Shown piece by piece: positions 23,759 through 35,199 of a stretch of 64,000 nucleotides of DNA. The notes under the pieces are model-generated. The model made no database searches. It saw only the letters and a list, made by a program, of their open reading frames with translations, and was not told the origin of the DNA. Every line of letters starts with the position of its first letter. Within the stretch, counting starts at the first letter, position 1. The stretch is taken from positions 20,365,770 through 20,429,769 of the forward strand of contig NC_052669.1 in the NCBI RefSeq assembly GCF_016802725.1, given 5' to 3'. A program made the translations under genes and the position numbers. This DNA comes from Solenopsis invicta. Its lineage: Eukaryota > Arthropoda > Insecta > Hymenoptera > Formicidae.

Positions 23759-23889
23759 ATTCATAGTCGATTCTTATATTTAAGATGATCTTAAGTATCA
23801 TCTTAAGATGCCATCAACCAATCAGAGAGCCGTATTAGCATCTTAAGACGTTACTTAAGACGATCTTGAAATAAGAATCGACTATGAAT
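23759..23889. mobile_element. Short MITE, ATTCATAGTCGATTCTTAT ends
   Basis: The left end ATTCATAGTCGATTCTTAT is matched by ATAAGAATCGACTATGAAT at the right. Inner parts also pair (AAGATGATCTTAAG against CTTAAGACGATCTT). It is 131 bp and non-coding. I have the impression of similar ends in ant genomes, but no search was run. Confidence 0.8.
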
Positions 23890-24249
23890 ACCTTAGTTTC
23901 GCTAATCATTTAAATTTTTTCCAGTTTTTTATTTTTGTATTTTACAGTATATAATATTTTAAAATTATGTGAACACACAAATAATTCCAATAATACAAAT
24001 ATTTAATGATAAAATAACTTTTGATTGATAACAAGAATAGGAAATTACGAAATTGGTCTACGGCGATTCAGCCAGGGTTATACTGTATATTTCAAGATTA
24101 CAAGAGATTTTACATGAATATTATGTGATATTTACACGAACCTTTTTCATATAAATAATACAAACATTTAAAATATGTAAATTATTGTAAAATGGATAAT
24201 ATAGAGCTTAGAAAAAGGTAATTAAAAATGTTAGTATATTTGATTTTAA

Positions 24250-24654
24250 TACACTACTAAAAAAAATAGAGAACACTTTCCAAAAATTAAGCTATTATAA
24301 AAGTTGCGTAACTCAGTCAAAAAAAATCGTAGAGAAATTAAAAAAAAGCATTTTGTAGGCAAAATTTTAGTTTATAAAGCTTTACTTGAGTTGTTCGAAA
24401 AAAATTCGTTTGTCGAGCTGCAAAGATACGAAAATTTAAGGAACAAAACAAGGTGTTTTTTTACTGCATGAGACAAGGAAGTTAAAAAAACTGAAAATCT
24501 GTTGATAGAGTGTTAAAGTTGAAATTTCAAGCTTCAGAATGCTTTTTTTTATTTGTTCTCTACGATGATTTTTTGCCGAGTTACAGCCATTTGAAAATAG
24601 ACTAACTTTTGGTGTCTGAAAAGTGTTGCCATTTTTTTTTTTTGAGTGGTGTAT
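24250..24654. mobile_element. MITE-like element with TACACTACT ends
   Basis: The left end TACACTACTAAAAAAAATAG and the right end, ending TTTTTGAGTGGTGTA, are inverted copies; both continue into an ACACTTT block. The ends carry TA, as in Tc1/mariner-type elements. It is about 405 bp and has no open frame. Confidence 0.7.
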
Positions 24655-25504
24655 ATTAACAATAAAAAAAAAATATATATATATATATTAAATTTATATA
24701 TATATATATATATTAAATTTATAATATTAAAAAGTTAAAGAAAATGATATATCAAATTTTCATTATATTTACACATAATAAAATATTAGTGTAAACGAAT
24801 ACGTACCTGTCGGTATGGTTGACTCTGTTGATCCACACAATTCAAGTGGCTTCTACGTAAGATCTTGGAGAAGCATTATAAAAGGGTGTGCCTTAAAAGA
24901 AATTACAAACTGTAGCTCTAATATGAGTGTTCGAATATGCATAAACATTCGCAATGAATTTTGTCACTATTTTAATAATAAGAGAGCAGTATCATGGCAA
25001 TATGATCGTCGAAGTTAAAATATAAAAAAAAAAATATTTAGCATTGACATTACGCAATGGCGCAGAAAGTTGTGCGTCTACTTTCCGTTCGAAACTGGTG
25101 TTTAAATTGTAGATCTCTCATATATCTGTAAATTGTAAAAAGCGGACATCACAGAAATATGCTGAGGGGTCACCACGGTTTGATAAGAACTGGAGAAAAA
25201 ATGCTACTGATACTATAGTGACTAGCATGTAAATGAGAAAACCGATTATAGACAAAGCGGTTTCAATCTTTTAAACCGATATTTATGACATCTATTATAT
25301 TTAATTAATAGTTTTACTATTTGCATTTTCACGAGAAATGTATTGTAAAGTGATTGTCGAAATCAAAAATAAACAATATTTCTAATAAAAATATAATTTT
25401 AATTTCATTATTCAAAAATGTTTGTAATTAACAGATAGAAGAGTAGAAAAGAATGGCATAAGAGAATTAAGAATATTTCCTTCTATCTTACAACGAAATG
25501 TCTC

Positions 25505-26626
25505 TTATGTCTTTTTTTTCTTTGCATTGGTTGTTATTTTAAAAATTTCCAACATCACTTCGTCCTGCAATTCTGGGTCCATCTCACGAAGTTGGATAGC
25601 TATCAAATTGGAAAATAATGCTGGTTTATCATTTAAAGGACAAGATACAAGTCTATTTATTTGGCCCAAATTAAGGGACACTGGATGATTTAGGGAATCG
25701 GTAATCTTATTCAAGAGGTTGTCTTCGGCCATACGACGCTTTTTGAATTCTGTAAAAATATTCACATCCTGTAAGTTCATGTCGATAATATTTCTATAAA
25801 AGTAAAAAGAAAGTTATTAACTATAACAACAGTAGAGATGACATTTAAAAAGCAGGGATGAAACTATGATAATACAGCTTTTAAACAAATTTTATGAAAA
25901 TGAACGTACCACAACTAATAATACTGCTGTTACTGTTATCACAAAGCGAGCTGGCCTCCTCAAAGGAATTTGAATCTCGGGAATCTTGTAATTCTAACTC
26001 GATATTGTTAATAATTCTGTAATGTAAAAGAAATTTCATTAGATACGTACACACGTAAATAATCACACCAACAATAATAATAATAATTGTTATTATATGT
26101 GCTTACTTGCTCTGTAGTTGCAAATCACGCAAAAACTTCATACGTTCTAAATGTACCCATGATTTTTTTCTACTTGTTGCAGTTGCGGCAGATCCATTTA
26201 TCGCTTGCTCCTTTTTAGAATGAATTCGAAAAGAATCCGACAATGACTTCCATTTTCTTTTCAACGTATCAATGGAAAATGTTCCTAAAAAAAAGAGACA
26301 TAGTGTTAAATTCTTGAAATTTTCATGAATTTTCCAATTACAAAATATTACCGCCCATAGCTTCAAATACTTCTTCCCAGAGCTTTTTCTTCACTTGTGG
26401 GCTGCGTTCAACCAAAGGTAGTTTGAAATTCCACAAGCTAGGACGTCGAAAAACTTCATCAATCAGTTGTTTCTCCATGGCTAACTTCTTTGTTTCAAAG
26501 TCCATTGGCTCATCCTGCAGAGTATTTACAGCAACTGTATTTGGTGTACATACATTCACAACGGATATCGTACCATCATCACTCATCAAGCTGTAGCGGA
26601 GACTATATCTCTGTTCTCCCTGCACC

Positions 26627-26673
<47 letters not shown>

Positions 26674-27543
26674 TTATTCAGGAATTAGTTACATGCAAGA
26701 TTACAAATAGTAATTTTTCATAAATATACAGTAATTTGTAAACATACATTTTATCAATATTAACCCCTGTACTAAGTCATAAAATCATAGTCACAAAATA
26801 ATTTAAAAAAATAATTCATACCACACTGATGGTAAGAGTAAAAATTTTCATGAAAAAGTGACTGTACAATAAAAGAAATAATTAAAGAGAAACAATGTAT
26901 GAATGTTTAATACTATCCTTAACTGCACATGATATCATATAAATATCATCCCAGTAAACAAAAATAAATTCAAATAAATTGAAAATTGCAATTTATTTTA
27001 ATTTATACGAGTTCACGCATTAGTCTCAGAGTATTTTTAGAATCAAATGAACTCAAATGGATGTAAATACAAACTGAGCTATTCATCATTTTGAATTCAA
27101 ATTGATTTCCCCATTAAATTATTTTTGGATTCAAATACATTAAAACACGAAATATACTGTAATTCATTATTTTAAATTCGGATGGATTCATGTCTCATTA
27201 CGTTATTTTTGAATTCAAATGGATTCAAAACATCTGAAACATAAATTTGAAAATGTTGAAATGAATTTATTTCTATCCATTATAATTCATTTTCGTTTGC
27301 TGGGAAGAAATAGTAATATTACATTATTTATTTGAAAATCAATTTAATAATAAATAATGCTAACAAGCATTTAATCTGATGATAATGTTAATAAAAACTC
27401 TTTCCTATAAAAAAAAACTGTAAAGAATTTTTTGGAATATTCGTACGATTTTAATTATGCCATTATATATTATGAAAATGTATTTATATATACTCACTAT
27501 TTATATATACTCACTATTTATATATACTCACGTTTACGCTCAT
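25505..27543 (-). CDS. MADF-domain (Adf-1-like) transcription factor
   Basis: MADF proteins bind DNA through a Myb-like trihelical domain and often carry a C-terminal BESS motif for protein contacts. Five exons: 27543-27532 (ATG plus three codons), 26625-26352, 26284-26107, 26016-25906 and 25793-25505, together 864 nt and 287 residues. The MADF domain spans EKQLIDEVFRRPSLWNF through WEEVFEAMGG and LKRKWKSLSDSF to KKSWVHLERMKFL. An acidic Ser-rich stretch follows, then a BESS-like tail (FSNLIAIQLREMDPELQDEV) and a KKKK C-terminus. Two oddities: the frame stays open only with a weak exon-4 donor (AC|GTTCAT) 4 nt past a stronger one (G|GTACGT), and the exon-2 acceptor abuts an (AAT)n tract. The 12-nt first exon is inferred from phase and donor alone. 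It is divergent from RpS26. Confidence 0.78.
26628..26672. repeat. (AAT)n microsatellite forming a splice acceptor tract
   Basis: About 15 AAT units on the plus strand read as (ATT)n-AG on the minus strand and end directly at the acceptor of MADF exon 2 (AG at 26627-26626). Confidence 0.9.
26950..27304. mobile_element. MITE with CCCAGYAAAC ends
   Basis: The left end CCCAGTAAACAAAAATAAATT and right end (reverse complement CCCAGCAAACGAAAATGAATT) are terminal inverted repeats. The interior repeats ATTCAAATGGATTCAAA-like motifs in both orientations. About 355 bp, non-coding, inside intron 1 of the MADF gene. Confidence 0.8.
27483..27531. repeat. Triplicated 17-bp unit at the MADF exon 1 donor
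   Basis: The unit TTTATATATACTCACTA occurs about three times. On the minus strand each copy contains GTGAGTATATA, a consensus-like 5' splice site, giving three donors 17 bp apart. The first directly follows the 12-nt exon 1. Confidence 0.85.
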
Positions 27544-28380
27544 AATTATCACGTCGAATTATCACTATTATTTTATGTAGTGATGTACAGTTATAAATTC
27601 AAATAAATAATTTAAAACAAGAAATTTGCTTTGTAGGTGTTTATAATCACCTTTGTACGCGATGTTACAGAACGAACAGCTGTTTGTCGCTTCGCTGGTA
27701 GTTCAACTATAAACTATGAGCGTTTCTTCGCTGGATTTTTAGGGTGCGCTCACATGGGATGCGGAATGGCGGAACGTTCGTGATTGGTAGCGGCTTTATT
27801 CCGCCAATTCCGCTTCGCTAAGGTGTATTTTCCTATATATCACATTAAGCGGAATTTGCGGAATGCGCAATTAGCGCTGATCAATCGCAAGAACCTTTAA
27901 GCCCGTATCAGACTATGCATTAAAAATTGAAGATAGAAGATTAAAGATTGAGCTTTGGCCAATCAAAATAAAAGAAGTTAAAATTTCCTTGTTTTGATTG
28001 GTCAAATTTCAATCTTTAATCTTCAATCTCAATCTTCAATGCGTAGTCTAATGCGGACTTTATTCTGTACGTATACATATATACATCGCACTTTGTTCTT
28101 GAGGATAGTTGTCGGCAGATTGGTTCTGCGTTTTGCTATTTCGCTGCATGAATTTGTATCCTAAACGCGCCAATAAGAGTTTTGTATTTTTGGATTTTAC
28201 ATCACCATCTTAGAGAAAGCAGAACTCTCATTGGATATCGCTCATTTTTTGTCGTTTATCGCGTTCAGTGTGCGAGAGCCGTGCTGCGCAAGCAATTGTG
28301 AACCGGAAGTGTGGTGATCGAGACGCGCAACGTCGGCAGGCGAAGTCGCGCTTCTATCTTGCATTGTAGTATTGCAGGTT
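27544..28380. promoter_or_regulatory. Divergent MADF/RpS26 intergenic region
   Basis: The MADF gene leaves to the left and RpS26 to the right. The region includes a MITE-like inverted repeat (27901-28060) and a GCGGAAT-repeating stretch near 27760-27870 (GCGGAATGGCGGAAC, GCGGAATTTGCGGAATGCG). The RpS26 promoter should lie in the last few hundred bases. I see no other gene. Confidence 0.55.
27901..28060. mobile_element. 160-bp MITE-like inverted repeat
   Basis: The ends GACTATGCATTAAAAATTGAAG and CTTCAATGCGTAGTC pair, and the complementarity continues inward (AAGATTAAAGATTGA against TCAATCTTTAATCTT; CCAATCAAAA against TTTTGATTGG). It lies 0.3-0.5 kb upstream of RpS26 exon 1. Confidence 0.8.
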
Positions 28381-28421
28381 GTTTCCGTTTTGAACCTCTT
28401 TCTCGTAGTTCTCGATACAAA

Positions 28422-30290
28422 ATGGTAATACGGCTTGTTTATCGCTTGCAATTCTCCCGAATTTTTGCACCGTTCATTTTGCGTTCGCGAAATTTTTTCA
28501 TCGTCGCTGAGGCCGAGCGCAGGCCGCGTTCTGGGAACGTAAATATCGTGAAAATTCGACATCCTTTCGTTAAAGCGCTCCCCTCTCGGATGGCCATGTG
28601 GCCGCCGCATTACTCGCTCATCGCAAAAATGTAACGTGTGTCAAGTCGAATTTTATCATAATTTTAGAAATACGAATCTGAACGTTAAGAGTGTTTGCGA
28701 TTTACCGTAAAAATGAACGGAGCAAGAACGAGGGCGAATTCTATCCTAACCTATATGTTGAACGTGCATCATGAATGTGTAGTGGTGAATTTAGATTTAT
28801 ACAGGGTGTCTATCAAATCTGTCCCCACCCCATATATTAATTGTTTAAAGTTATAATAAACTGCGAAATATGTGTTTAATTATTTCGAAGGGCTACTCTT
28901 TTAGAGAGATTGAGTGACCAAAATGGTTCTTCGAAATAATTGAATATATGTTGCAAAAAAAAAATACAAAAATTTTTTATTATTTTGACCTGTTTCTGAA
29001 ATATAAGAAATAGATTTTATAGATATCCTGTATGTCTACATATTCATTTTATGTTATGTATTATATGATCTAGAATATATTAAACATATACTATACATTT
29101 TAACCTGTAAGCACTCACAGAGAAGTCAAAGCAAGCTATAAATTTACTAATTAAATATATTATGTATAAAATATTTTAAAATTATGGTTTTTTTTTTAAT
29201 TTCTAATGTTTGAAAATTATTTGATATTTAAGACTTGTCTCAGTTTATAAATACAAATAAAAATAACAAAAAAAGTCATATGGGAAAGAGAAGAAGAGTG
29301 TTCACAGGTTAATTCATGTGATTGATGATGAACAATTTTTTACTGTTTTGTTTCTGATCTACTAGCATCTAATTCGCTTTTGTTTACTTGTCAGACTTGC
29401 AAACGCAGAAACGGTGGACGTGCCAAGCATGGCCGTGGCCATGTAAATCCAGTCCGCTGTACCAATTGTGCTCGCTGTGTCCCTAAGGACAAAGCTATTA
29501 AGAAGTTTGTTATTCGCAACATCGTTGAAGCGGCTGCCGTCAGGGACATAACGGAGGCTAGCTTCTACCAATCGTATCAGCTGCCTAAATTGTACGCCAA
29601 GCTTCACTATTGCGTCTCCTGCGCCATTCACTCTAAAGTGGTGCGAAACAGGTCTAAGGCGGATCGTCGTATAAGAACGCCTCCTGTTCGCAACTTCCCG
29701 AGGGTAATTGTCTACATAAATGGATCTAGTATTCTTAATTGAGAGAATGCATTAAACATTCATCAATCAAGAATTTTAACTTGGAATATAAATTGGAAGC
29801 TGAATTGCTTTATAAAAATTTGAAATAATTTAAATGTTAATAATGATACAATAAACATCATAATAATCGATATTTTTAATTTGCAATTTAAAAATAAAAG
29901 CAAATTGTTTTATGAAAGTTTTAAATGATTTGAATATTAAAATTTTTTTGTAATTTTTTATTTAAAGTTAAATATGTCGGTAGAATGTATTAGCATAACT
30001 TTGCTTGGCTTAACTCTTTAATTTGTTTGATCCTTTATTTTATTTGAATTTAAAAATCCTCTTAGTTTTCTTTGTTTCTATATTTGTTTTCTTAATAATG
30101 AAATATACAATACAATATTTAATTTTCAATAAATTTACATCCGAGATTTCGCTCTTATAAATAAATGTAATGCTTTTTTAATGTAATTTTTATATAATTC
30201 AAAATCCATAACATACGCATTTTTGATCTATACATATATGATGCTTTTTATTTTCAGGATCTGCGCCAAGGCCAGCAAAACAGGAAATAA
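28422..30290 (+). CDS. RpS26: 40S ribosomal protein S26
   Basis: RpS26 (eS26) is a zinc-binding small-subunit protein at the mRNA exit channel. Three coding parts join in frame: the ATG alone at 28422-28424 followed by GTAATA, then 29395-29703, then 30258-30290, giving 114 residues, the usual insect length. The core is essentially canonical: RNGGRAKHGRGHVNPVRCTN, CARCVPKDKAIKKFVIRNIV, EASFYQSYQLPKLYAKLHYC and CAIHSKVVRNRSK. The CxxC pairs (CTNC, CVSC) are intact. The C-terminus is DLRQGQQNRK. Exon 1 upstream of the ATG has a pyrimidine stretch (CCTCTTTCTCG near 28398) that may be a TOP motif. AATAAA lies at 30320. It is convergent with PCNP. Confidence 0.97.
28799..29033. mobile_element. MITE in RpS26 intron 1
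   Basis: The left end TACAGGGTGTCTATCAAA and right end (reverse complement TACAGGATATCTATAAA) are imperfect inverted repeats flanked by TA, a Tc1/mariner-like arrangement. About 235 bp, non-coding. Confidence 0.65.
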
Positions 30291-30777
30291 TTTTATTATG
30301 TAAAGTTAATTTCGATATAAATAAAAATGCATAAAACTTATACTGGAGATGTTTCATTTTGTTGACAACAAAATCTAGAGTAATATTATTACCTTTATTA
30401 TTTATTATATTTCGAGAGAAAAATCGACTATTGCGATATTTTATCTCAAAGTAATAGAGTTCATAATAAGTTATTTATTTGATATTATATGGGAAAAACT
30501 TGAAATCGTTAAATGCACTAGAGTGAGAATATACTTTATAGATGAAGATTTACTATACATGATGTGCACATATCAGCTATCCCCTTTAATCTTGAAGCGA
30601 AACTTTAAGTCTGAATTCTGCCAATGAGTTACTTACATTTCATAAAAATATTTGCATTGGATCAGCAAGAACAAAGTTTCTAATAATCATTTTAAATTAA
30701 TGTACAAGTAATTTTTCAGTATACACACACTCTTATACATATATGTAATACATATATGTATTTACATATAAGCAAAA
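30291..30777. other. Convergent RpS26/PCNP 3' region
   Basis: These 487 bp separate the RpS26 stop and the PCNP stop. They hold the RpS26 poly(A) hexamer at 30320-30325 (plus) and a possible PCNP hexamer at 30474-30479 (minus). I see nothing else. Confidence 0.6.
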
Positions 30778-31458
30778 TCATTTGTTTGCCTCCTCCATTG
30801 CTTTCTTCAGCGTTTTTTCGAATATCTTTTTCGAATCGCAGAATCCCTGTTTTGTCTTGCCAAACGAATTTGGCCCGGCTGATGTTGGTGTTTCACGCCC
30901 GATATTTCGCATCCTCATCCTTGCTTCTGCTGGCATCTCCTCTGGTTCGTCGTCGTCGTCCGCATTGAATACCGAGGCCACTGTTGGTTTTTGTGCTGGT
31001 GCTGCTTTCACAGTTGACTTCTGATACAAAATAAAATTCCTTATACAAGGGCAGAACTTCATAAAGGAAAAATTGTTGCAAAACGGGATGTGTGTAGAGC
31101 ATCAGGATCAAAGTAGTGACTGTCTAACTTTGTCCGGGGTGAAAAGGTAAAACGTGAATCACTGAAGTTAATGGAGAAATTTTTTATTTATTACCATAAG
31201 AAAAGAGTTACGATTGCTATACTGCACAAGAATATTACTTACAGAGACAGAACCTAATTTAATCTGGATTCCCTTCTTCTGTTCATTGCCAGTCTTTTTC
31301 CCAAAGCCGAACGCCAACTTCTGTTTCTTCACATCTGACTGATCGGTATCGTCCACATCGCAACGTTCCTCTGACCTGAGTGGCGAGCGGTCCCTACCTC
31401 TATCATCCTCTCTCCTGTCCTCGGTTCTGTAGACACTTGACCCTGACAACGTCAAACA
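30778..31458 (-). CDS. PCNP: PEST-containing nuclear protein (PCNP), 5' exon missing
   Basis: PCNP is a small nuclear PEST protein; the human one is ubiquitinated by the E3 ligase NIRF/UHRF2, and its precise role is poorly known. Two exons are clear on the minus strand: about 31458-31243 and 31020-30778 (stop TGA). The first gives an Arg/Asp/Ser-rich segment, then KKQKLAFGFGKKTG and IQIKLGS. The second gives SVFNADDDDEPEEMPAEARM and RMRNIGRETPTSAGPNSF, the family's signature. The first frame has no upstream ATG: a CCAG acceptor at about 31459 implies an earlier exon carrying the start codon, which I could not identify. About 152 residues are visible, so some 10-30 may be missing. Confidence 0.85.
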
Positions 31459-32024
31459 CTGGCAAAGTTCAGATCAAGTTAAACAAAGTTGACTTTTTAA
31501 CCGGAAATCTTTAAGCGGGTTATGCTTAATGCAGTGTTCATGCCCTACAAATCCAATAATTATAAATTAGATGTACAAAGTAGCGAGATAAAGTTAAATA
31601 AAATTACTTGATTCTGTAAAATCACATATATGATAATTGAGAAAGGTTTTCTTCAAAAACCAAACAAGTCCATTTTTTAAAATCTGATGTCAAATCATTC
31701 TCTATTAGTAGCTTCATATTATAAATAATTTTGTTATACAAAGAATTAAGTAGAAAACGGAAAACACAGTAGATAATAAATATAATGGCAATGTTTTAAG
31801 GAATTCAAAAAAATAAAAAAAACTTCAAACATGTTGAAAGGTTTTTTATCTTTATTTTTTTAAATGAATTTCTTAAAATATTAATTCTAAAGTCTAAATC
31901 TTTGTTCGTGTAGCTGTTATATATTCGGAGAAAAATTACTATCCATTTATACAAAAAGAATTATTATAAAATAGAAAAATATTTGACCGATAATGTAAGA
32001 ACACAAATTAAACAAGAAGAACAA

Positions 32025-32330
32025 CCTTTAATGTAGCTAGATCTTAGTGCTTATATTTATTTGTGTAATTTTATATATTTCTTCAAATTTATTAAACTGT
32101 GCACCAAATTACTTTTTCAGTTATAACAGAATGTGGGTTCTAATATTTAAATGCTAGTTAGCATCATTTATTAAATTGATTTTAATTTAATAAATGTGAT
32201 ATTACTAATTCTTATTCAACTTAGAGCTGTGTTATGACTGAAAAAGTAATTCAGCGCACAGTTTAATGAATTTGAAGAAATATATAAAATCACACAAATA
32301 AATATAAGCACTAAGATCTAGTTACAACCA
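32025..32330. mobile_element. 306-bp imperfect inverted repeat (MITE-like)
   Basis: The left arm (CTAGATCTTAGTGCTTATAT, TTTATTTGTG, ATATATTTCTTCAAATT, AAACTGTGC, ATTACTTTTTCAGT) pairs over about 110 bp with the right arm ending AGCACTAAGATCTAG. A short AT-rich spacer separates them. No open frame. Confidence 0.75.
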
Positions 32331-33578
32331 TTGAAGATATTCTTGTTCAATTTGAGAAATATTACAGTTTCTTATACAATAAATATCAATATGAGAAGTT
32401 TTTTCCTGAGAATCAACTTTTATTTGTTTGGTTTTGGTAGAAAATTGAATTATTTCAATTTTTTATATCACAAAAGATACTCTGACAAAAAAGTTACAAA
32501 CAGGTCTAAATTATAGAAATCTTTGAACTATTATAAGTTTTCTTGGTAAAAAAAATCATATAACAATATCCCTAAAAGTAGAGAACTCGCCCTTTAAAAT
32601 AAATTCAAAAAAATTGTACAATTTTTTTCAAAGTTATGAACAGTTCAAAGATCAATAAGAGCTCTAGGCCTCTACGTAACTTTTCGTCAAAGTATGTACA
32701 TGATTATTTTGCATTTTGTTTTGAACAATGGCACAACAGTGTTTTTTTAATGAGTACGTATGTCAAGAATTAAAAAAATTTATAACGTAAAAAACAATGA
32801 CAAACGCACTTTCAGAGAGACATTACATACTCCACGATGTGCTAGCGACGGAGGGCCAGGTAGAACCGTGTGTTCAAAATTATTAATTTCTCTCAAAGAA
32901 GGTATTATGTGATGTTACTAAGTAAAGATTAATCGTTAAGCTATTAATGCCTCGCACACGATTAATATTTTATGTAGAAATGTTCAGATTCGCCCGAGTC
33001 TTTGCGCAGAAATATGTACGTTTCCAAGTGTCTTTGCAGGGTCAAACTAAGTTATCTACATTCAACGGCAGCGTAATAGATAAAATGAACAGAACCTTTT
33101 CTATAATCGTCTCCGGGATTCCTCCTGGACATTTTGCTAATATCCTGCAGACGCGCAGCTCGAGATGGGTTTACGTTGAGTATGCGAGATAACCTAAAAA
33201 ATCGTTACTCAAAAAGATCCGTTCGTCATTGTTGCCAACGATCACGAGAATCCCATCCACTCGAAAAGTTGGTCTGTTCTTTTCGTTCGAATCAAAAGGT
33301 CGAGAACATATGGTTTTCTCTTCTCTGATTGGTCCATCACAATGTCGTAATACAAATGGATGCTCCCATGAAGCTTCCATGAAAACGAGATATGCATTCT
33401 CATGTATATGTGCATTGCACATCTGTTTACGTGAATTATTATACAATATTATAATTCTCTAATATCTAGTTCTGCAATTTGTGAATTAATAAATTGACAT
33501 AAATCCATCGTTGTTTTACAGTAAGTTTAATTACTAATGTCAATTTCCTGAAGCATGTTACATGATCTTTGTGAAAAT

Positions 33579-33642
33579 AAATATACAATCATATAAATAT
33601 AATTTTGAGTAAATATACAATCATATAAATATAATTTTGAGT
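33579..33642. repeat. 32-bp tandem duplication
   Basis: The unit AAATATACAATCATATAAAT...TTTTGAGT is present twice in direct, identical copies, about 250 bp upstream of mRpL36. Confidence 0.9.
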
Positions 33643-33889
33643 AAATGTCTAGTTTTAACTTTTCTTAATGTTATAAAGAAACGATTGAGCACGTTTGGCA
33701 GTTTTCAAAAAATTATTCGATATTCTCTATTGCGTTAGAATTGTTAACCTAATCTATGCTAATTGAACTTTTACTGTTTCAAGAATTAATATGGTATACT
33801 TGTTTTATTTCTTCTTCATTGAGAAAGTATAAAGCTTAAAGCTTCACATATCACAGTACTAATACGTCAATTGTTTCCTTACAGGAAAA

Positions 33890-34279
33890 ATGAATGCAAA
33901 TCTAATTTTTAGATCAGTGTATCAAACAATTAATTCCATGGTCCCAAAAATTTTGACGATTCCAACTACACAGAATGTATTGGCTCACAAATTTCACTAT
34001 ATGTGCAGCAGAGAGAAATCAAATTCTCTGAGCGATTTGTCAAATCACAGTACACGTTTTCTGCAACCTGTACTGCCCATGTATAATTCAGTATGTGGTC
34101 TAAAAGTAAAGGGCCGCTTACAGTTACGTTGCAAGGACTGTTATTATTACTGTAAGAATGAAAGATGGTATGTCCTGTGCAATACCCATCCTAGACATAA
34201 ACAAGTGCAGATGAAAAAGAGAGAGTACAAAACGTGGCTACTAACATGGGCTTCTCAGAGTAAAGTGCGAGGCTGGTAA
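33890..34279 (+). CDS. mRpL36: Mitochondrial ribosomal protein L36
   Basis: This bL36 homologue belongs to the mitochondrial large subunit. Single coding exon of 129 residues from ATG 33890. The N-terminal ~85 residues are variable and would include the mitochondrial targeting peptide. The conserved L36 core follows: KVKGRLQLRCKDCYYYCKNE, RWYVLCNTHPRHKQVQM, with the zinc ligands C-x2-C, C and H visible. The C-terminus (KREYKTWLLTWASQSKVRGW) is an extension beyond the bacterial protein. A 3' splice-like TTTCCTTACAG just before the ATG suggests a 5' UTR intron. AATAAA lies at 34329-34334. Confidence 0.93.
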   Translation: MNANLIFRSVYQTINSMVPKILTIPTTQNVLAHKFHYMCSREKSNSLSDLSNHSTRFLQPVLPMYNSVCGLKVKGRLQLRCKDCYYYCKNERWYVLCNTHPRHKQVQMKKREYKTWLLTWASQSKVRGW

Positions 34280-34334
34280 ACAGATATGTAGATTTTATCA
34301 CGAAAATGAATTACTAATATGTATAGCAAATAAA

Positions 34335-35199
34335 ATATGAACATTTTTAAATGTACTTTGTCAGTTATTAATGTGATTACCTGAAGACATTGTCTATTAT
34401 TTTAATCCTTTTATAGTAATAAGCAAAAATTTAGTTTGTATTGAATTCCAAAGAAAAGATGATTAAATGTAAGTAAAATTTCTTATATTCAGTTATCTTT
34501 TTTTGAAATTATAATGGCTAACACACTACATCCACGACACTGGCTCAGTTAGTGATAAACGTTCAAATCCTGTGAATCAACTTGTGTAAACCATTGATCA
34601 TTATGAGGCTCCTGCAGCTCGGAGAGATGAAGTTAATATTATGGACTATAAATATGTATAAACATTTTAATAACAAAATATTGAAATAACATAATCACGT
34701 TATGTTAAATAATTATTATGTTAAATACTATGTTAAATCTTCAAATATGTTAAAAATTCAACACAAAAATTTTAACAAAGACTGTTTTTAACATGAATAA
34801 AAAAATGTTTACAGATTTAAACCATGCGACTAGCCAACATATCGACCAAGTTCGATATCAGACTCGAGTCGCGGCAAATTCACTCGTAACTTGGCGCCAC
34901 CTAGCCGGCGTGAACTCACCTAAGGGAACTACGTCGCCGTTGATTGAACCCGTCAGCGGATCAGCTGATCGCCTCGCTTACGTGGGTGAATCAGCTGTGC
35001 GAGACCATGGAGGAGCTCCATTCCTAATTCGAGGAGTTAGCCAGCACACGTTGCCACATCTTTGCCGAGGAAGTACAGTCTCCTTTTTTTGAAGAAGCTA
35101 AGAATTGGATCTACGAATCTGCTCGTTAGCGTAGCGTATTGTGACCCTTCGAATTCGATTGGTTGTCTATTTAGAAGAGGTTAGAAAAGATAGGAGACG
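34335..35199. other. mRpL36-archease intergenic region
   Basis: AT-rich to about 34800, then GC-richer DNA (34820-35190) that should hold the archease promoter. A 99-codon frame at 34793-35092 has no recognisable similarity and is probably chance. Nothing else supported. Confidence 0.5.

Larger units (their letters stand above)
23286..25504. other. Non-coding region between zinc-finger and MADF genes
   Basis: The two genes converge here. The stretch holds the zinc-finger 3' UTR with AATAAA at 23344 and 23403, two MITE-like elements (23759-23889 and 24250-24654), an AT microsatellite near 24670-24720, and the presumed MADF 3' UTR. I see no coding region. Confidence 0.7.
31460..33889. other. 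Region between PCNP and mRpL36
   Basis: This should contain the missing PCNP first exon and both promoters. Visible structures are a long inverted repeat (32025-32330) and a 32-bp tandem duplication (33579-33642). Sequence near 32820-33460 is GC-richer than its surroundings and is the likely divergent promoter. A TTTCCTTACAG acceptor at 33884 suggests a 5' UTR intron for mRpL36. No convincing extra gene. Confidence 0.5.

Noticed and set aside
34793..35092. 99-codon frame upstream of archease
   Set aside because: No similarity recognised; lies in the probable promoter.
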